64,000 nt of DNA from Planctomycetaceae bacterium (GCA_011525785.1 WYBT01000039.1:186001-250000), one strand, 5' to 3'; numbered from the stretch's first letter, positions 44,314 through 53,711 are shown. Notes: generated from the sequence alone by a model not told the origin. Numbers and translations: made by a program.

Positions 44314-47148
44314 GTGAAGGCCCCGACGGCGCCGCACCGTGAAGCGCCCGTGGAGGTCTCGCAGCAGGCCGAGCGAGTGTTCGCCGATTGGCTCGCGCGG
44401 CGCGAGGGCGGCGAGGCGGAGAGGTTCGACGAGCTGCGCGGCGCTCACGCAGAGCTGGCGGGCGAGCTCGCGGTGCTCGAGGAGCGCTCGCGCGAGCTGG
44501 AGCGCTGGCTGGGCGAGCTGGCGGCCGACTCGCGCGCGTGGAAGGAAGCGCTCGAGTCGCTCGGGCCGGCGGCGGACGAGGCGTTGGCGCCCGCGGTCCG
44601 CGAGATGGTCGAGCGCTTGCGGCGCTACGGCCCGGAGCGTTCGCGCTTCGCGCTGCGGCGCGTGATCGAGCGCGGCGGCATGGGCGTGGTGCTCGAGGTG
44701 CGCGACGAGTTGCTCGGCCGCGCGCAGGCGATGAAGGTGCTGCGCGCGCCGGAGGGAGCGGCGGCGCCGGGCGCGAGTGCGACGCGGCGCTTTTTGAGCG
44801 AGGCCGAGCTGCTCGCGCGGCTCGCGCACCCTTCGATCGTCGCCGTGCACGACCTGGGCGTCGACTTCGCAGGGCGGCCGTTCTTCACCATGCCGCTGGT
44901 GCGCGGCGTGAGCCTGCTCGAGGGGATCGAGCGCAGCCGCGCGGGCGATTCGCGTTGGCCGCTCGGGCGCGTGGTCGGCGCGCTGGTGAAGGTGTGCGAG
45001 GCGCTGGCCTACGCGCACGCGCAAGGCGTGCTGCACCGCGACGTGAAGCCCGAGAACGTCATGGTCGGCGAGTTCGGCGAGGTGTACCTGATGGACTGGG
45101 GGCTGGCGCGCGTGCGCGGAGCGCGCGAGTTCGCGAGCAGCGGCGTGAGCGACGGCGACGCGGCGCTGACGCAAGCGGGCGACGTGCTCGGAACGCCGGC
45201 CTACATGGCGCCTGAGCAAGCCGCGGCGAGCGGCGAAGTGGAGATCGACGCGCGCGCCGATGTCTACGGCGTGGGCGCCACGCTGTACCACCTGATCGCT
45301 GGCCACGCTCCGTATCGAGTCGCAGGGCAGCCGAACTCGTCGCGCGAAGTGCTCGAACGGCTGCGCCGCGGGCCGCCCGCGGAGCTCGAGGTCGCACCGC
45401 CGCTCGCGCCGGCGGAGTTGGTGGCCATCGCGCGCCGAGCGATGCAGCGCGAGCGCGACCAGCGTTATCGCGATGCGCAGCAGCTCGCGGGCGATCTGCG
45501 CGCGTATCTCGAGGGCCGCGTGGTCCGCGCCCACGAGAGCGGTGTGTGGCCTGAGCTGCGCAAGTGGGTGCTGCGCAATCGGGCGCTGGCGAGCGCAATC
45601 GCGATCGCTGCGATCTCTGCAGCATTCGGGGGCTCGCTGTACGTCGCAAGCGAACAGCGACGCACCGACGACGCGCTCTTGCGCGCAGACGCCGATCGTC
45701 TGGTCGCGCTCGAGATCGAAGCGGACGAGCTGTGGCCCGCGACAGCGGCGAATGCGGAGCGCATGGACAGCTGGCTGCGCGACGCGCGCGAGGTGCTCCA
45801 ACGCTTGCCTGAGCGGAGCGCGGAGTTGGCGGAACTCGAGCGGCGCGGAACGGCCGTGCTCGACGCAAGCGCCGAGCAACGAGCGGCGGCCCTTCAAGCG
45901 GAGCTGCGCAAGCAGCGCGAGCGACTCGACGGCGCGCAACGCGACATCACGAACATCGAACAGCGCGGAATCGGTCCCGGTCGCGAACAGGGACTTCGGT
46001 ACCACCGTGCGCGCGTCGTCCGAGCGCAACGAGAGATCGATCAACTCGAGCGCCGGCAGACTCGAGTGGCGTCGTATCGATTCGAGTCACTGCGCGACTC
46101 CGATCGTCATGAGTCTCTGCGGCGCTTGGTCGAGACAGCGCAACGTGTCGTCGGTCCCGAGGCTTTGTACGGCGAAATGGAGGCGCGCGCTGTCGCGGCC
46201 CACACGCTCGCGGCCCGCTCGATAGCTGCCTACGCGCGAGAGTGGGAGCAGGCGTGCGCGTCTATTGCCGACACGAGCGATTGCCCTGCTTATCGAGGGC
46301 TCCAGATCAACCCGCAAATTGGGCTGGCGCCGCTCGGACGCGACCCCGTCAGTGGCTTGTGGGAGTTCGCTCATCTCGAGAGTGGCGAACCGCCGTCGCG
46401 CAACGCCAACCTGGTTTTGGAGCTGCGTGAAGACTCGGCGATCGTGCTGGTCCTGATTCCCGGAGGTGAACAGGTCGTGACCCAGTACGACGTGCCGGGT
46501 GGAGAGCGCGTCGCGCAGCTCGACCCGTACTTCATCGGCAAGCATGAGTTGACTCAGGCCCAATGGCTGCGCATCTCGGGCACGAATCCCAGCTACCACG
46601 CCGCAGGGAACCTCTGGGTGGACACGAACGGCAGCGTCGCCGCTCCGACATTGCTGACTCCGGTGGAACAGGTGTCGTGGTCGGTTGCTGACGCACTCTT
46701 GCGGCGCGTCGGACTGATACTCCCGACCGGCGCACAGTGGGAACGCGCCTACCGAGCGGGGACCGACACGCCTTGGTACACCGGACCGACAGAGGCCTCG
46801 ACCGCTGGCCTCATGAATGGCAATCAAGGGCCTGGACAGGTCCTGTGCGAAGACGGCTGGTTCATAGCCGCGCCCATCGGGAGCTTCCCGCCCAACGCGT
46901 TTGGGATCCATGACATCGCGGGCAATGTCGCCGAATGGACACGCGACTGGTTTTGGGTGCAGCCCCCTGACGCACTCGAGCCCGGCGATGGTCTGGACCC
47001 GCGCGGCGACTCCGGCTTGCGCGCAGCGCGCGGGGGCAACTTCTGGTCGGAGACGTTCAAGCTGCACGCCAGCGGCCGCAGCGACCAGAACCCCAACGCC
47101 ACCGAACCTGGCATCGGCGTCCGCGTCGCGCGGCAGCTCGATCGCTGA
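44314..47148 (+). CDS. Ser/Thr protein kinase fused to an FGE/sulfatase-modifying-factor domain
   Basis: The 944-residue fusion has an N-terminal helical region, then a kinase domain (about 112-390): VIERGGMGVVLEV, AMKVL, HRDVKPENVMV, the DWG variant in LMDWGLARV and MAPEQAAASG. A transmembrane helix near 430 (AIAIAAISAAFGGSLYVA) and a long coiled coil follow. The C-terminal 250 residues are a formylglycine-generating-enzyme-like fold: YFIGKHELTQAQWLRISG, LPTGAQWERAYRAG, FGIHDIAGNVAEWTRDWF and AARGGNFWS. In this context the FGE-like fold is usually a ligand-binding or scaffold domain on the outer face of the membrane. GTG 44314 is my choice; the frame is open from 44146. Its stop lies 3 bp from that of the next, convergent gene. 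Confidence 0.88.
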   Translation: MKAPTAPHREAPVEVSQQAERVFADWLARREGGEAERFDELRGAHAELAGELAVLEERSRELERWLGELAADSRAWKEALESLGPAADEALAPAVREMVERLRRYGPERSRFALRRVIERGGMGVVLEVRDELLGRAQAMKVLRAPEGAAAPGASATRRFLSEAELLARLAHPSIVAVHDLGVDFAGRPFFTMPLVRGVSLLEGIERSRAGDSRWPLGRVVGALVKVCEALAYAHAQGVLHRDVKPENVMVGEFGEVYLMDWGLARVRGAREFASSGVSDGDAALTQAGDVLGTPAYMAPEQAAASGEVEIDARADVYGVGATLYHLIAGHAPYRVAGQPNSSREVLERLRRGPPAELEVAPPLAPAELVAIARRAMQRERDQRYRDAQQLAGDLRAYLEGRVVRAHESGVWPELRKWVLRNRALASAIAIAAISAAFGGSLYVASEQRRTDDALLRADADRLVALEIEADELWPATAANAERMDSWLRDAREVLQRLPERSAELAELERRGTAVLDASAEQRAAALQAELRKQRERLDGAQRDITNIEQRGIGPGREQGLRYHRARVVRAQREIDQLERRQTRVASYRFESLRDSDRHESLRRLVETAQRVVGPEALYGEMEARAVAAHTLAARSIAAYAREWEQACASIADTSDCPAYRGLQINPQIGLAPLGRDPVSGLWEFAHLESGEPPSRNANLVLELREDSAIVLVLIPGGEQVVTQYDVPGGERVAQLDPYFIGKHELTQAQWLRISGTNPSYHAAGNLWVDTNGSVAAPTLLTPVEQVSWSVADALLRRVGLILPTGAQWERAYRAGTDTPWYTGPTEASTAGLMNGNQGPGQVLCEDGWFIAAPIGSFPPNAFGIHDIAGNVAEWTRDWFWVQPPDALEPGDGLDPRGDSGLRAARGGNFWSETFKLHASGRSDQNPNATEPGIGVRVARQLDR

Positions 47149-47151
47149 GCG

Positions 47152-47775
47152 CTACAGCCCCAGCGCCAACGCGGCGGCGCGCGTCGCAGCGAGCGCGCTG
47201 TCGGCGACGTCGAGCGCCGTGTCGCAGCCGACGAACGCGCTGGCGGCGCTGGAGGCGCTGGCCACGTTCAACCAGTCGATGCTCAAACTCAACGGCCTGC
47301 AGTCCGGCAGCCAGAGCGTGAGCAGCTGCGGCAGCGCCGGGTCGATCTGGAGTTCGACGCTGGGCTGCGAGCCGTCGAGCAACTGCACGCCGCTCGACTG
47401 ACTCGCGAGGGCCAGTTGCTGGAGCTGGAACAGGTGCTGTTGGAACTCGGTGTCGAGCGCGTTGCGCTCCGCGGGCGTGAGAAGTCCGTTCATCGATGCC
47501 GCGGCCAGCGCTCGCATCGCCCGCACCCGCCCGCGCACCTCGCTCAGGTCGCGCTCGAGGCGCGTGAGGAGCGCGGCGGCCTGCGCGTGGCGCAGCTGCG
47601 GCGCGGCGGCGAGGAGCGGCGCGGGTGCGGCGGCAAGCTCTGCGGCCGACAAAGCACGCGAGTCAGCGATCGCAGCGGGCGGCGACGCGCTCGCATTGGA
47701 GCGAGCGGGTGCAGCGAAGGACAGAAAGGCGACCGTCGAAACCGCCGCGACAAGATGAGCGAGCATTGCGGGCAT
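47152..47775 (-). CDS. Flagellin-like secreted protein
   Basis: The 207-residue protein begins with a Sec-type signal peptide (hydrophobic 4-22, cleavage near ARSNASA). Residues 76-136 (RDLSEVRGRVRAMRALAAAS, then a helix up to SSGVQLLDGS) closely follow the D0/D1 core of flagellin, where a helix carrying RMRELAVQAANG leads to EFNGQKLLDG. The C-terminal ALDVADSALAATRAAAL resembles the flagellin C-terminal helix. The variable central domain is almost absent. True flagellins have no Sec signal and sit in flagellar loci; no flagellar gene is visible here. GGAGG lies 8 nt before ATG 47775, which fixes the start. Possibly a cell-surface filament subunit; the assignment rests on pattern similarity only. 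Confidence 0.6.
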   Translation of the reverse strand: MPAMLAHLVAAVSTVAFLSFAAPARSNASASPPAAIADSRALSAAELAAAPAPLLAAAPQLRHAQAAALLTRLERDLSEVRGRVRAMRALAAASMNGLLTPAERNALDTEFQQHLFQLQQLALASQSSGVQLLDGSQPSVELQIDPALPQLLTLWLPDCRPLSLSIDWLNVASASSAASAFVGCDTALDVADSALAATRAAALALGL

Positions 47776-47984
47776 AGGGAGACCTCCGCGCCGATTCCGA
47801 CACACGCACTCGGAACGGGTGCTCAAACTCGATATTTGCGCCAGGAGCGCTCTGGATCCCAACGAGCGGACGGGCTTGGCCGCACTGCGGGTGGACCTGA
47901 CCGCCCCAGCTCGAACACGCGCACGTCGCCACGCTCATCAGCGCTGAGCCCCGACCGCCCGCCGAATGCCCCGCAGACTCGCTC

Positions 47985-49154
47985 TCAACGCTGCGGCGGC
48001 GCGAGCCGCGGCCGGCGCTCGGCGATGAGCAGGTCGACCATGCGGCCATAGCTGCGCACGCCGCTCGTCTGGCCCTGCGCCTTTAGATAGCTGTCGTTGA
48101 CCGCGCTGGCGGCGACTCGCACGTGCTCGATCGTGCGCGACTTGGGCTTCCAGAAGCGGTTGATCGCGTCCTGGTCGCGCTTCACGCCGGCCGGGACGGA
48201 CTCGAGCAGCGCGAGGCCGCTCGCGGTCTGCGTCGCACGCAAGGGCGCGCTCAAGTAGCGAAAAGCGATCAGCGCCGCGCTGTAGGCAAGCTCGGGATCC
48301 TCCGAACGCCAGCCCACGAAACAGGCGAGGTAGTTGGCCTCGTCCTCGCGCGCGAAGCCGCGTTGGTGCGCGACCTCGTGCAAGCTCGAGAACAGCCGTC
48401 CGGCGAGCGGAGCTTGCGCATTGACGTGCGGCTCGCCCGTGAACGGCCAGTAGATGCCAGAGATGCCGGCGAGGCTCATCAAGCTCGACACGCTGCACTC
48501 GCGCAGGGCCGGCTTCGCTCCGGCGAGCCGCGGGTCGAGCTCACCGGCGCGCTCCCACGCGCGCGCGATGGCCTCGACGTGCCGCGCGAAGTCCGGCGAG
48601 AGCGCGACCACGCCGTCGGGGCCCTCGGGCAGCTGGCTGCGCAGCGCCGACGCGCGCTCGAGCCACTCGCGCGCTGCTCCTTCGACCTCCTCGGCCGTCG
48701 CGGGCCGCACGTCAAGCCGCGCAGCGAGAGCGAAGGGCTCGCGCGCGTAGTTGAAGGCCCAGCCGAACATGTACGCCGCGTACAGCCAGCAGGCGAAGAG
48801 CGCGAGGCGCCACAGCTCGCGCACGACGCGCTCGGGACGCTCTGGCGTCGGCTGCACGGCCGCGCGCGCGAGGCGGGCGACGGTCAGCGCGACCCACGCG
48901 ACGGCGGCGGCGAGCGCGAGCTCTCCCACCGAAAACGGCGCGGCGCCGGACAGCGTCGAGAGGCCGAGCTGGATCCAGGGGTACAGCGTGCGCGAGTAGA
49001 GACGCTCGACCAGCTCGGGGGAGCCATCCGCCGCCCAACGCAGGATCAGCGCACTCGCAGCGAGGCCGATCGCCAACCACGCCGCGCGGCCGCTCGCGCC
49101 CACGGCGCGGCGCGCGGCCTCGATCCACTCACGGCCAGCGCGGAGCGCGTTCAC
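47985..49154 (-). CDS. DUF3810 membrane protein with HExxH motif
   Basis: The 389-residue protein has three to four N-terminal transmembrane helices (about 24-40, 75-97 and 118-133). A large domain follows, with SSLHEVAHQRGFAREDEANY, in which H259-E260-x2-H263 and E272 form a potential zinc site of the gluzincin type. This matches DUF3810, a family of predicted membrane metalloproteases without a known role. Pro/Trp-rich YWPFTGEPHVNAQ upstream is also family-typical. The start is an ATG at 49154 (reverse CAT). Confidence 0.8.
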   Translation of the reverse strand: MNALRAGREWIEAARRAVGASGRAAWLAIGLAASALILRWAADGSPELVERLYSRTLYPWIQLGLSTLSGAAPFSVGELALAAAVAWVALTVARLARAAVQPTPERPERVVRELWRLALFACWLYAAYMFGWAFNYAREPFALAARLDVRPATAEEVEGAAREWLERASALRSQLPEGPDGVVALSPDFARHVEAIARAWERAGELDPRLAGAKPALRECSVSSLMSLAGISGIYWPFTGEPHVNAQAPLAGRLFSSLHEVAHQRGFAREDEANYLACFVGWRSEDPELAYSAALIAFRYLSAPLRATQTASGLALLESVPAGVKRDQDAINRFWKPKSRTIEHVRVAASAVNDSYLKAQGQTSGVRSYGRMVDLLIAERRPRLAPPQR

Positions 49155-49327
49155 AGGCGCGCGAAGCTACCGCGGCGCGCAGCGCACCGGGACGGGCCGC
49201 GCGGCGGCGGCGAATCTCCCGCGAGCGTCAGATTTTGGCCGTCGGGGGTCGCTCTAGCGCCTAGAATCGCGGCTCCCCAACGCCCGGGCCTCGAGCGCTC
49301 GGGCGACGCGATCCACGACACACCCCC

Positions 49328-49654
49328 ATGGCCACCGAAACGATCACCGAGTCCGTCTACGCCCAGCTCCGCCAGGTTTTCGACCCGGAGATCCCGGTCA
49401 ACATCGTCGACCTGGGGCTGATCTACGACGTCAAGGTCGACGGCGACACGTGCAACGTGACGATGACGCTGACCTCGCAGTCCTGCCCCGAAGCGAAGAC
49501 CATCCCCGACGTGGTCAAGCGCCGCTGCAACACGGTCGCGGGCATCAAGAACACCGAGGTCACGATCGTGTGGGAGCCCCAATGGTCGCCCCAGCGCATC
49601 TCGGAAGAGGGCCGCAAGGTGCTGGGGATCGACGAGGAGCAGCAGGACTACTAG
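49328..49654 (+). CDS. sufT: SufT/MIP18-family (DUF59) iron-sulfur assembly protein
   Basis: The 108-residue protein has the complete DUF59 core: FDPEIPVNIVDLGLIYDV, then MTLTSQSCPEAKTIPDVV with the conserved Cys at position 53, and the C-terminal VWEPQWSPQRISEEGRK of SufT-like members. These proteins help to mature Fe-S enzymes in the cytosol. It is monocistronic here, with no suf or isc genes adjacent, and HemN is the only obvious Fe-S client in the window. Confidence 0.85.
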   Translation: MATETITESVYAQLRQVFDPEIPVNIVDLGLIYDVKVDGDTCNVTMTLTSQSCPEAKTIPDVVKRRCNTVAGIKNTEVTIVWEPQWSPQRISEEGRKVLGIDEEQQDY

Positions 49655-49861
49655 TCGCCCGGGCGCGCGGCCTTTGCACAGGCCGTCGCGCACTCGAAGA
49701 GTGCAGGGCCGCCGCCGACGCCTTCTCTCGGTGTCTCTCCGACGCCCACAAGGCATCGGTCTCTCTGGAGTGCGGCCGCCGGCGACGACCCCAGAGGATC
49801 TTCGACCAGCCTTCAAGCGCCGGTGAAGTCGAGCTTCCCGCGGCCGCCTCGACGAACCGGA

Positions 49862-50299
49862 TCAGGGCGTGGCCAGCACGCGCGGCGAGCTCTTCTCGAC
49901 GACGCGTCGCATCGACCACAGGTCCTCGGCCAGGATGCCGAGCGCGTCGTCGAGCGTGATCATGCCCACCAGCTCGCCCTTGATCGACACCACCGGCACG
50001 CGCCGCACGCCGTGGGTGCGCATGATCGCGATCGCGTCCTCGAGCGGGGCGAGTTCGGCGACGGTGTGAGGGTGACGCGACATCACGTCCTGCACGTGCA
50101 CCAAGTTCGGGTCGCGTCCTTCGCCGACGACGCGCACGGCGATGTCGCGGTCGGTGAGGATCCCCACGGGACGCCGCGCGGCGTCGAGCACGAGCAGCGT
50201 GCCCACGGCTCGCGACCCCATGCGCTGCGCGGCGGCGCGGACGGTCTCGTGCGGCTCCGCGGTGTCGACTTCACGATGGCAAATGCGGCCGATGGTCAT
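49862..50299 (-). CDS. CBS-domain pair protein
   Basis: The 145-residue protein is made of two CBS domains: residues about 8-68 (VRAAAQRMGSRAVGTLLVLD, then PVGILTDRDIAVRVV) and 76-135 (DVMSRHPHTVAELAPLEDAI, then ELVGMITLDDALGILA). CBS pairs bind adenine nucleotides or SAM and act as regulators. There is no fused effector domain. ATG 50299 is chosen because the first CBS strand follows immediately; the frame is open to 50401. It may serve the sensor kinases encoded just upstream, but this is speculation from proximity. Confidence 0.85.
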   Translation of the reverse strand: MTIGRICHREVDTAEPHETVRAAAQRMGSRAVGTLLVLDAARRPVGILTDRDIAVRVVGEGRDPNLVHVQDVMSRHPHTVAELAPLEDAIAIMRTHGVRRVPVVSIKGELVGMITLDDALGILAEDLWSMRRVVEKSSPRVLATP

Positions 50300-50477
50300 G
50301 ACGGTCGTGCGCCGGGCTCGAAATCGCTGGCGCGGAAGACCCGCGCCGAGGCGAGCTGCGGCGACGGAGGCAACATCGCCACGCGCCGCGAGAACGCCCA
50401 TACGAGCTAGAGCGCAAGCGCGCCGAGCGATCGACGCACGGGCCGGGCTGGCTGTTCGACAGCGCCTCGAAAACGAC

Positions 50478-52589
50478 TCAAACCGTCCGCAGCGGGGCGG
50501 CGAAGGCCCCGTGGAGCGCAGCGTCGAGCGACTCGTCCGTGAAGGGCTTTTCGAGCGTCGCGACGCCGGGCTCGATGCGGCCCTGGCGCACGAGCACGTC
50601 GGCGGGATAGGCCGACATGTAGACCACGCGCAGCGCGGGCCGCTCGGCGCACAGACGTTCGGCGAGCTCGCGGCCGCTGCGACCGGGCAGCACCATGTCG
50701 GTCAGGAGCAGATCGATCGGGCCGGGGTGCTCGGCGGCGACCTGCTCGGCTTCGTCGGAGCTCGCGGCGGTGAGCACGCGGTAGCCGCGCGCGGCCAGCG
50801 TGTGGGCCAGCGAGACGCGGATCAGCCGCTCGTCCTCGACGATCAGCACCACACCCGCGCGGTGCTTGGAGCTCGCTCCGGCGGAGTGGTTGCCGAGTGT
50901 CGGCGCAGGCCGGGGCGCGGCGCGATGGGGCAAGAGCACGCGGAAGCTCGTGCCGCGGCCCAGTTCCGATTCGAAGTCGACCACGCCGCCGAACTGCTCG
51001 ACCAGCGCGTAGACGGTGTACAGCCCCAGCCCAGTGCCTTCGCCCACGGGCTTGGTGGTGAAGAACGGCTCGAAGATGCGGTCGCGAATGGCCGGGTCGA
51101 TGCCGCTGCCGCTGTCCTGCACGGTCAGGCGCACGTAGCGGCCCGACGAGAGGTGCCGCACGCGGTTGGCGGGCGTCAGTTCGAGCTGTTCCGTCGCGAT
51201 CCGCAGGCGACCGCCGCGCTGCATCGCGTCGCGGGCGTTGATCGCGAGGTTCATCAGGACCTGCTCGAGCTTGGTCGGATCGCCGAACACGGGCGCGCCG
51301 TCTTCGCACAGCTCCAGTTCGAGCTGCACGTCCTCGCCGAGCACTTGGCGCAGCATCGTCGCCGCCGTGCGCACGATGTCGTTCAGCTCGAGCGCGACCG
51401 CCTCGACCGGACGCTGGCGACTGAAGTTGAGCAACTGGCGACTGAGCGACGCGCCGCGCTCGGCCGCGCCCTTGATCTCGTCGATGAGCTGCGCGGCGGG
51501 CGACTCGGCGGGCACCGACTTGCGCGCCATGTTCGAGCAACCGATCACGCCCGCCAGCAGGTTGTTGAAGTCGTGCGCGATGCCGCTCGCCAGGCGCCCG
51601 ACGGCCTCCATCTTCTGCGCCTGACGGAACTGCTCCTCGAGGCGCTTGCGCTCGGTCAGATCGCGCAGAATCCCCGTGAATTTGCGGCCTTCCTCGGCCA
51701 CGAACTCGCCCACGCTGAGGTCGAGCGGGAAGCTCGTGCCGTCCTTGCGCAGCCCGGTGACCTCGCGGCCCAGCCCGATCACGCGCGGCTGGCGCGTGCC
51801 GAGGTAGCGCAGGATGTAGTCGTCGTGCCGCTCGGCGTCGGGCGAGGGCATGAGCATGTTGACGTTGCGTCCCAGCAGCTCTTCGGCGTTCCAACCGAAC
51901 ATGCGCTCGGCGGCGCGGTTGGCCGACTCGATGCGGCCCTGCGTGTTGATCGTGATGATCGCCTCCGCCGCCGTGTCGAAGATCGAGCGCAGCACGCGCT
52001 CGCTGCGCAGGGCGCGCTCTTCTGATGCCACGCGGCGCCCGATTTCCTCGCTCAAGCCGTCGCGCGCGCGCACCAGGTCCTCGGTGCGCTCGGCGACGCG
52101 CCGCTCGAGCTCGGAGGCCATCGTGCGCGCCTGGGTCTCCGACTCCTGCTGCACGCGCAGCCGCCAGGCCGTTTCGCCCAGCGAGCGCTCCGTCGCCGCG
52201 CGCGCGGTCTGCTCGCGCACCAGCCACACGCCCACGCCCACCGTGCTCCAGATCGCGATCACGCTGAGCAGTCGATTGGCGCGAACGATCCACAGCACCG
52301 TGTCGGCGCCGACGGGCGACACGGCCACGTCCACCATGGTCAAGATCGTGGCCACGATCGCCAGCGCCACGGTCCAGCCAATTTCGCGCAGTCCCAGCGA
52401 GGCCAGCACGACCAGCACGAACAGGCCGGCGGTCGCCACGCCCAGCGGCAGCGCGAGGTCGATCGCGAAGATCGTCGCCAGCCCCAGCCACAGCAACGCG
52501 AGGCGCAGCGGGCGCGCCGCAGGCATGTTGAGCTTCGCGGACTGTTGAGCCATCGACACCGACAGGTCGTCGTACTCAACCTCCGACAT
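50478..52589 (-). CDS. Hybrid sensor histidine kinase (membrane, PAS, HisKA, HATPase, receiver)
   Basis: The 703-residue protein has four to five N-terminal transmembrane helices (about 28-130) and a coiled coil. A FixL-like PAS domain follows (about 205-320; FDTAAEAIITINTQGRIESA, then GWNAEELLGRNVNMLMPSP). The HisKA H-box is SGIAHDFNNLLAG, the ATPase motifs are NLAINARDAM and GTGLGLYTVYALV, and a C-terminal receiver has its phospho-Asp in LLLTDMVLPGRSG and KPF near the end. The H-box is of the HDFNN type common in redox or light PAS kinases. It is downstream of, and paralogous to, the 52663-53499 gene. Confidence 0.92.
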   Translation of the reverse strand: MSEVEYDDLSVSMAQQSAKLNMPAARPLRLALLWLGLATIFAIDLALPLGVATAGLFVLVVLASLGLREIGWTVALAIVATILTMVDVAVSPVGADTVLWIVRANRLLSVIAIWSTVGVGVWLVREQTARAATERSLGETAWRLRVQQESETQARTMASELERRVAERTEDLVRARDGLSEEIGRRVASEERALRSERVLRSIFDTAAEAIITINTQGRIESANRAAERMFGWNAEELLGRNVNMLMPSPDAERHDDYILRYLGTRQPRVIGLGREVTGLRKDGTSFPLDLSVGEFVAEEGRKFTGILRDLTERKRLEEQFRQAQKMEAVGRLASGIAHDFNNLLAGVIGCSNMARKSVPAESPAAQLIDEIKGAAERGASLSRQLLNFSRQRPVEAVALELNDIVRTAATMLRQVLGEDVQLELELCEDGAPVFGDPTKLEQVLMNLAINARDAMQRGGRLRIATEQLELTPANRVRHLSSGRYVRLTVQDSGSGIDPAIRDRIFEPFFTTKPVGEGTGLGLYTVYALVEQFGGVVDFESELGRGTSFRVLLPHRAAPRPAPTLGNHSAGASSKHRAGVVLIVEDERLIRVSLAHTLAARGYRVLTAASSDEAEQVAAEHPGPIDLLLTDMVLPGRSGRELAERLCAERPALRVVYMSAYPADVLVRQGRIEPGVATLEKPFTDESLDAALHGAFAAPLRTV

Positions 52590-52662
52590 CGTGCGTGCTA
52601 CCGGCAGTGCGACTTGGGCGTAGGCGCGACACGCAGCGTGCGCAGCGTGTCGAGCGTGGACA

Positions 52663-53499
52663 TCACACGCCGTGCAGCGCCGCGCGCAGCGTGCCGACGA
52701 GCTGCTCTTCGGTGAAGGGCTTCTCGAGCGTCACTTGGCCGGCCTGGATGTGCCCCTTTTGGATCAGCACATCGCGCGGGTACGCAGACATGAACACCAC
52801 TCGCGTGGTCGGCCACTTGGCGCGCACGAGCTTGGCGATCTCGGGCCCGGTGGGCCCCGGCACAACGACGTCGGTGAGCAGCAAGTCGAGCGGCTCGCGG
52901 CGCGCCTGGATCAAACGCGAGGCCTCGTGTCCGTCGGCGGCGCACTCGACTTGATAGCCCAGCGACTGCAGCTCGTGCTTGAGCGTGATGCGGATCAGGC
53001 GCTCGTCCTCGACTAGCAAGAGGCTCGTCGTGCGCTCGGGCGCCGACGCTGCTTCCGCGCGAGGAGAGGCGGTGTTCTCGGCGCTCGCGCAACTGCAAGC
53101 TTCGGAGCTCGGCGCCTTCGCGCGCTGACCTATGTCGAGCAGCCGGGCGCTGAGCGCCACGCCCTGCTCGGCTTGCGCCGTGATCTCGTCGACGTAGGGC
53201 CGCGCCGGATCGGTGGCCTCCAGCGAACGCGAGGCCATGCGGCTCGCACCGAGGATCCCCATCAACGCGTTGTTGAAGTGGTGCGCCAATCCGGCGATGA
53301 CACCGGAGCTGGTGTCGACGCCGCGCTCACCCAGGGCGTGCGCGACCCGAGCGGGGTCGCTGACCGGCTCTGCGGAGACTTCAGCGGCGAGGGCGAGCTG
53401 ATCGCACAGCCACTGCCAGTGCGCGTCGGAGCGTTCGGACTTCAGGCGCAACACCGCATCGCGCAGGGATTCCTGCTCGGACTTGTGGTACGCGCCCAT
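52663..53499 (-). CDS. HisKA-receiver protein lacking the ATPase domain
   Basis: The 278-residue protein contains a HisKA dimerisation helix with H73 in AGLAHHFNNALMGILG and its partner helix up to about 125. A short linker follows, then directly a receiver domain (160-275; LLVEDERLIRITL, phospho-Asp D210 in LLLTDVVVPG, LEKPFTEEQL). No N, G1 or G2 boxes are present, so it cannot autophosphorylate. The receiver closely resembles that of the neighbouring hybrid kinase, including MSAYP-x-DVL. It may be phosphorylated by that kinase or act as a phosphotransfer intermediate. No membrane segment is seen. It lies 73 bp upstream of the hybrid kinase on the same strand. Confidence 0.8.
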   Translation of the reverse strand: MGAYHKSEQESLRDAVLRLKSERSDAHWQWLCDQLALAAEVSAEPVSDPARVAHALGERGVDTSSGVIAGLAHHFNNALMGILGASRMASRSLEATDPARPYVDEITAQAEQGVALSARLLDIGQRAKAPSSEACSCASAENTASPRAEAASAPERTTSLLLVEDERLIRITLKHELQSLGYQVECAADGHEASRLIQARREPLDLLLTDVVVPGPTGPEIAKLVRAKWPTTRVVFMSAYPRDVLIQKGHIQAGQVTLEKPFTEEQLVGTLRAALHGV

Positions 53500-53711
53500 G
53501 GTTTCGCCTCGCCCTGCCTGCAGCCTGGGTCGGCGGAAACAGGCCGCCGTACACGCCCAGGATTTGTCGAATCATCGACGCGACGGGCGCGAGCCGGCGA
53601 TGGGCTCGACTTCGTAGCCCGCTCGCCACCGCAACGTACGCAGCACCGCGCCAAGCCGCGCGGCATTCGTAGTGGCGCAGGCCGCTGCGGGCCTTGCACC
53701 ACTCGCGCAGG

